Shown here: piece after piece, positions 5,854-6,620 of the stretch
Layout: each line of letters opens with the position of its first letter
How positions within the stretch are numbered: the stretch's first letter is position 1
Origin: Cyanobacteriota bacterium
GTDB lineage: Bacteria > Cyanobacteriota > Cyanobacteriia > Phormidesmidales > Phormidesmidaceae
DNA: 6,620 nucleotides
Reading direction: 5' to 3'
Assembly: GCA_027592485.1 (NCBI GenBank)
Contig: JAQCKL010000256.1
Coordinates: forward strand, 1-6,620
The notes under the pieces: generated by a model
What the model was told of the DNA's origin: nothing
Databases searched by the model: none
What the model saw: only the letters and a program-made list of their open reading frames with translations
Position numbers and translations under genes: made by a program

Positions 5854-5888
5854 TAAAAAACCGACAGGACTCCCGTGTGCCTGTCGGT
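5854..5888 (-). terminator. Intrinsic terminator, minus-strand orientation
   Basis: ACCGACAGG (5860-5868) and CCTGTCGGT (5880-5888) are perfect 9-bp arms around an 11-base loop. On the minus strand the stem is followed directly by a run of six Ts (5860-5855, the first inside the stem), the classic intrinsic terminator layout. On the plus strand the tail is CTGTGTGTGTT, a poor T-run, so it is at best a weak plus-strand terminator. No recognised minus-strand gene lies to its right in the window. Confidence 0.6.
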
Positions 5889-5907
5889 CTGTGTGTGTTC
5901 CCTGTAG

Positions 5908-5931
5908 ATGACTCGGCTAGATTTGAGTCAT
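5908..5931. repeat. Inverted repeat ATGACTC-N10-GAGTCAT
   Basis: Perfect 7-bp arms at 5908-5914 and 5925-5931 flank a 10-base spacer, 182 bp upstream of purL. The arm core GACTC/GAGTC is also present in two of the dyads upstream of ndhF (GAGTC at 4298 and 4338). No T-run follows, so an operator is likelier than a terminator. Confidence 0.4.
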
Positions 5932-5973
5932 TCTCAGTATGATCAAGTATTTGCCTATACCCCGCGATCTATA

Positions 5974-6000
5974 TCACAGCTTTTTGTGATTTTGATCACA
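5974..6000. promoter_or_regulatory. CRP-type binding site upstream of purL
   Basis: TGTGA-TTTTGA-TCACA (5985-6000) matches the CRP consensus TGTGA-N6-TCACA in all ten defined positions. In Synechocystis the cAMP receptor SYCRP1 is known to use essentially the same motif. A further TCACA (5974-5978) precedes it by another six bases, giving three half-sites at 11-bp steps: TCACA-N6-TGTGA-N6-TCACA. The site is 113 bp upstream of the purL ATG, a suitable place for an activator. Function is inferred only. Confidence 0.5.
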
Positions 6001-6100
6001 TTTTGTGGTTTTGGACGCTACAGCAGGCTTTTCCGCCAACGACTCAGTCTTGAGAACCCGCCTCGGAAACCCAGGAACGGTAGAATTCAAAGGGTTTTAC

Positions 6101-6104
6101 GGAG
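6101..6104 (+). promoter_or_regulatory. Shine-Dalgarno site for purL
   Basis: GGAG (within ACGGAG) ends 8 bases before the ATG at 6113 and fixes the start, which lies in a region with an overlapping open frame. Confidence 0.65.
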
Positions 6105-6112
6105 TATTGATC

Positions 6113-6620
6113 ATGGCAGCGCCCTTCTCCCCAGCGGAAATCGCCTCTGAAGGTATTAAACCTGAGGAATATGAGGAAATTGTCCGTCGTTTGGGTCGCC
6201 ACCCGAATCGGGCCGAACTGGGCATGTTTGGGGTGATGTGGTCGGAGCATTGCTGCTACAAAAATTCTCGTCCCCTGCTGAAGCAGTTTCCCACTACCGG
6301 CGATCGCATCCTCGTCGGCCCAGGAGAAAATGCTGGCGTCGTGGATGTCGGCGATGGCCTGCAGTTGGCTTTCAAAATCGAATCCCATAACCATCCTTCT
6401 GCGGTGGAACCCTTTCAGGGGGCAGCAACCGGGGTGGGGGGGATTCTCCGCGATATTTTCACCATGGGGGCGCGACCCATCGCCGTGCTCAATGCCCTGC
6501 GATTTGGCAACCTCGAAGACCCCAATACCCGACGAATCTTTACCGGAGTGGTCTCCGGCATTTCCCATTACGGCAACTGCTTTGGGGTGCCGACGGTGGG
6601 GGGTGAGGTCTATTTTGACG
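6113..6620 (+). CDS. purL: Phosphoribosylformylglycinamidine synthase subunit PurL, N-terminal part
   Basis: The frame is open from the ATG at 6113 to the window edge, giving 169 residues of a family that is usually about 740-780 long. PurL is the ATP-dependent catalytic subunit that, with PurQ and PurS, converts FGAR and glutamine to FGAM in the fourth step of purine synthesis in the cytoplasm. The N-terminal helix and RLGRHPNRAELGMFGVMWSEHCCYKNSR (26-53, catalytic-region H46) are family hallmarks. ESHNHPSAVEPFQGAATGVGG (90-110, H92 and H94) and ILRDIFTMGARPIA (111-124) form the start of the ATP-binding fold, and VPTVGGEVYFD follows at the edge. Nothing in the visible part is broken. A HIP1 site lies inside (6300). 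It has a good Shine-Dalgarno site and a CRP-type site 113 bp upstream. The gene stands apart from the ndh cluster, separated by the repeat/RNA region. Confidence 0.95.
   Translation, partial: MAAPFSPAEIASEGIKPEEYEEIVRRLGRHPNRAELGMFGVMWSEHCCYKNSRPLLKQFPTTGDRILVGPGENAGVVDVGDGLQLAFKIESHNHPSAVEPFQGAATGVGGILRDIFTMGARPIAVLNALRFGNLEDPNTRRIFTGVVSGISHYGNCFGVPTVGGEVYFD

Larger units (their letters stand above)
5891..6112 (+). other. purL upstream and leader region
   Basis: No protein gene is supported here. It holds the ATGACTC dyad, the CRP-type half-sites and the purL ribosome-binding site, listed separately. I found no convincing -10/-35 pair. If the CRP-type site worked as a class II activator site, transcription would begin about 40 bases after its centre, near 6030-6035. 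Confidence 0.5.

Noticed and set aside
5730..5890. 6S RNA (ssaA) assignment for the structured segment
   Set aside because: The length would fit, but the 5' and 3' ends do not pair into the closing stem expected of 6S RNA and no central bubble is evident. It is left unassigned.
5908..6150. Plus-strand open frame of 80 codons overlapping the purL start
   Set aside because: It has no ribosome-binding site, overlaps the well-supported purL start in another frame, covers the CRP-type site, and its translation is not protein-like.
6044..6568. Minus-strand open frame of 174 codons
   Set aside because: It is the antisense of purL, whose plus-strand translation is a clear family match.

Overview
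The window is a piece of a cyanobacterial chromosome. The palindrome GCGATCGC (HIP1) occurs seven times in 6.6 kb (starting at 336, 437, 1364, 2130, 2184, 4790 and 6300). Two large minus-strand genes encode the cyanobacterial NDH-1 subunits NdhF and NdhD in the form used for CO2 uptake. The DNA is fairly GC-rich in genes and more AT-rich between them. The sequence does not fix a genus.

Left third (1-2233): a minus-strand gene runs off the left edge. Its 29 readable residues look like the N-terminus of a CupA/CupB (ChpY/ChpX) CO2 hydration protein. Next, on the plus strand, is a small complete Nudix hydrolase gene (285-713). It ends 5 bp from the 3' end of ndhD (719-2233, minus).

Middle (2319-4187): ndhF lies directly upstream of ndhD on the minus strand, with an 85-bp gap, and the two are probably one operon. 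NdhF, NdhD and the Cup protein form the distal part of the specialised thylakoid NDH-1MS/NDH-1MS' complex, which couples cyclic electron flow and proton pumping to conversion of CO2 to bicarbonate. The order ndhF-ndhD-cup is the usual one, but here a Nudix gene in the opposite orientation sits between ndhD and cup, so cup needs its own promoter.

Divergent control region (4188-4626): it separates ndhF from a plus-strand gene for a 210-residue protein (4627-5259) with a probable HAS-barrel-like N-terminal domain. It carries three spaced GAC-N4-GTC dyads, two ATTGAT repeats, an 8-bp-arm hairpin and a perfect 9-bp-arm dyad beside a plausible promoter.

Right third (5260-6620): an 853-bp stretch with no convincing protein gene. 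Its first part (5338-5682) is full of small palindromic and direct repeats. Its second part holds a promoter-like sequence followed by a strongly structured segment (5730-5841) that may be a small RNA, then a hairpin that reads as an intrinsic terminator for the minus strand, and a perfect CRP-type TGTGA-N6-TCACA site upstream of purL. purL (6113 onward, plus strand, cut by the right edge) encodes the large subunit of FGAM synthase in purine synthesis.

No mobile element, CRISPR array, tRNA or rRNA was recognised. The protein genes belong to known families. The least explained parts are the intergenic signals.
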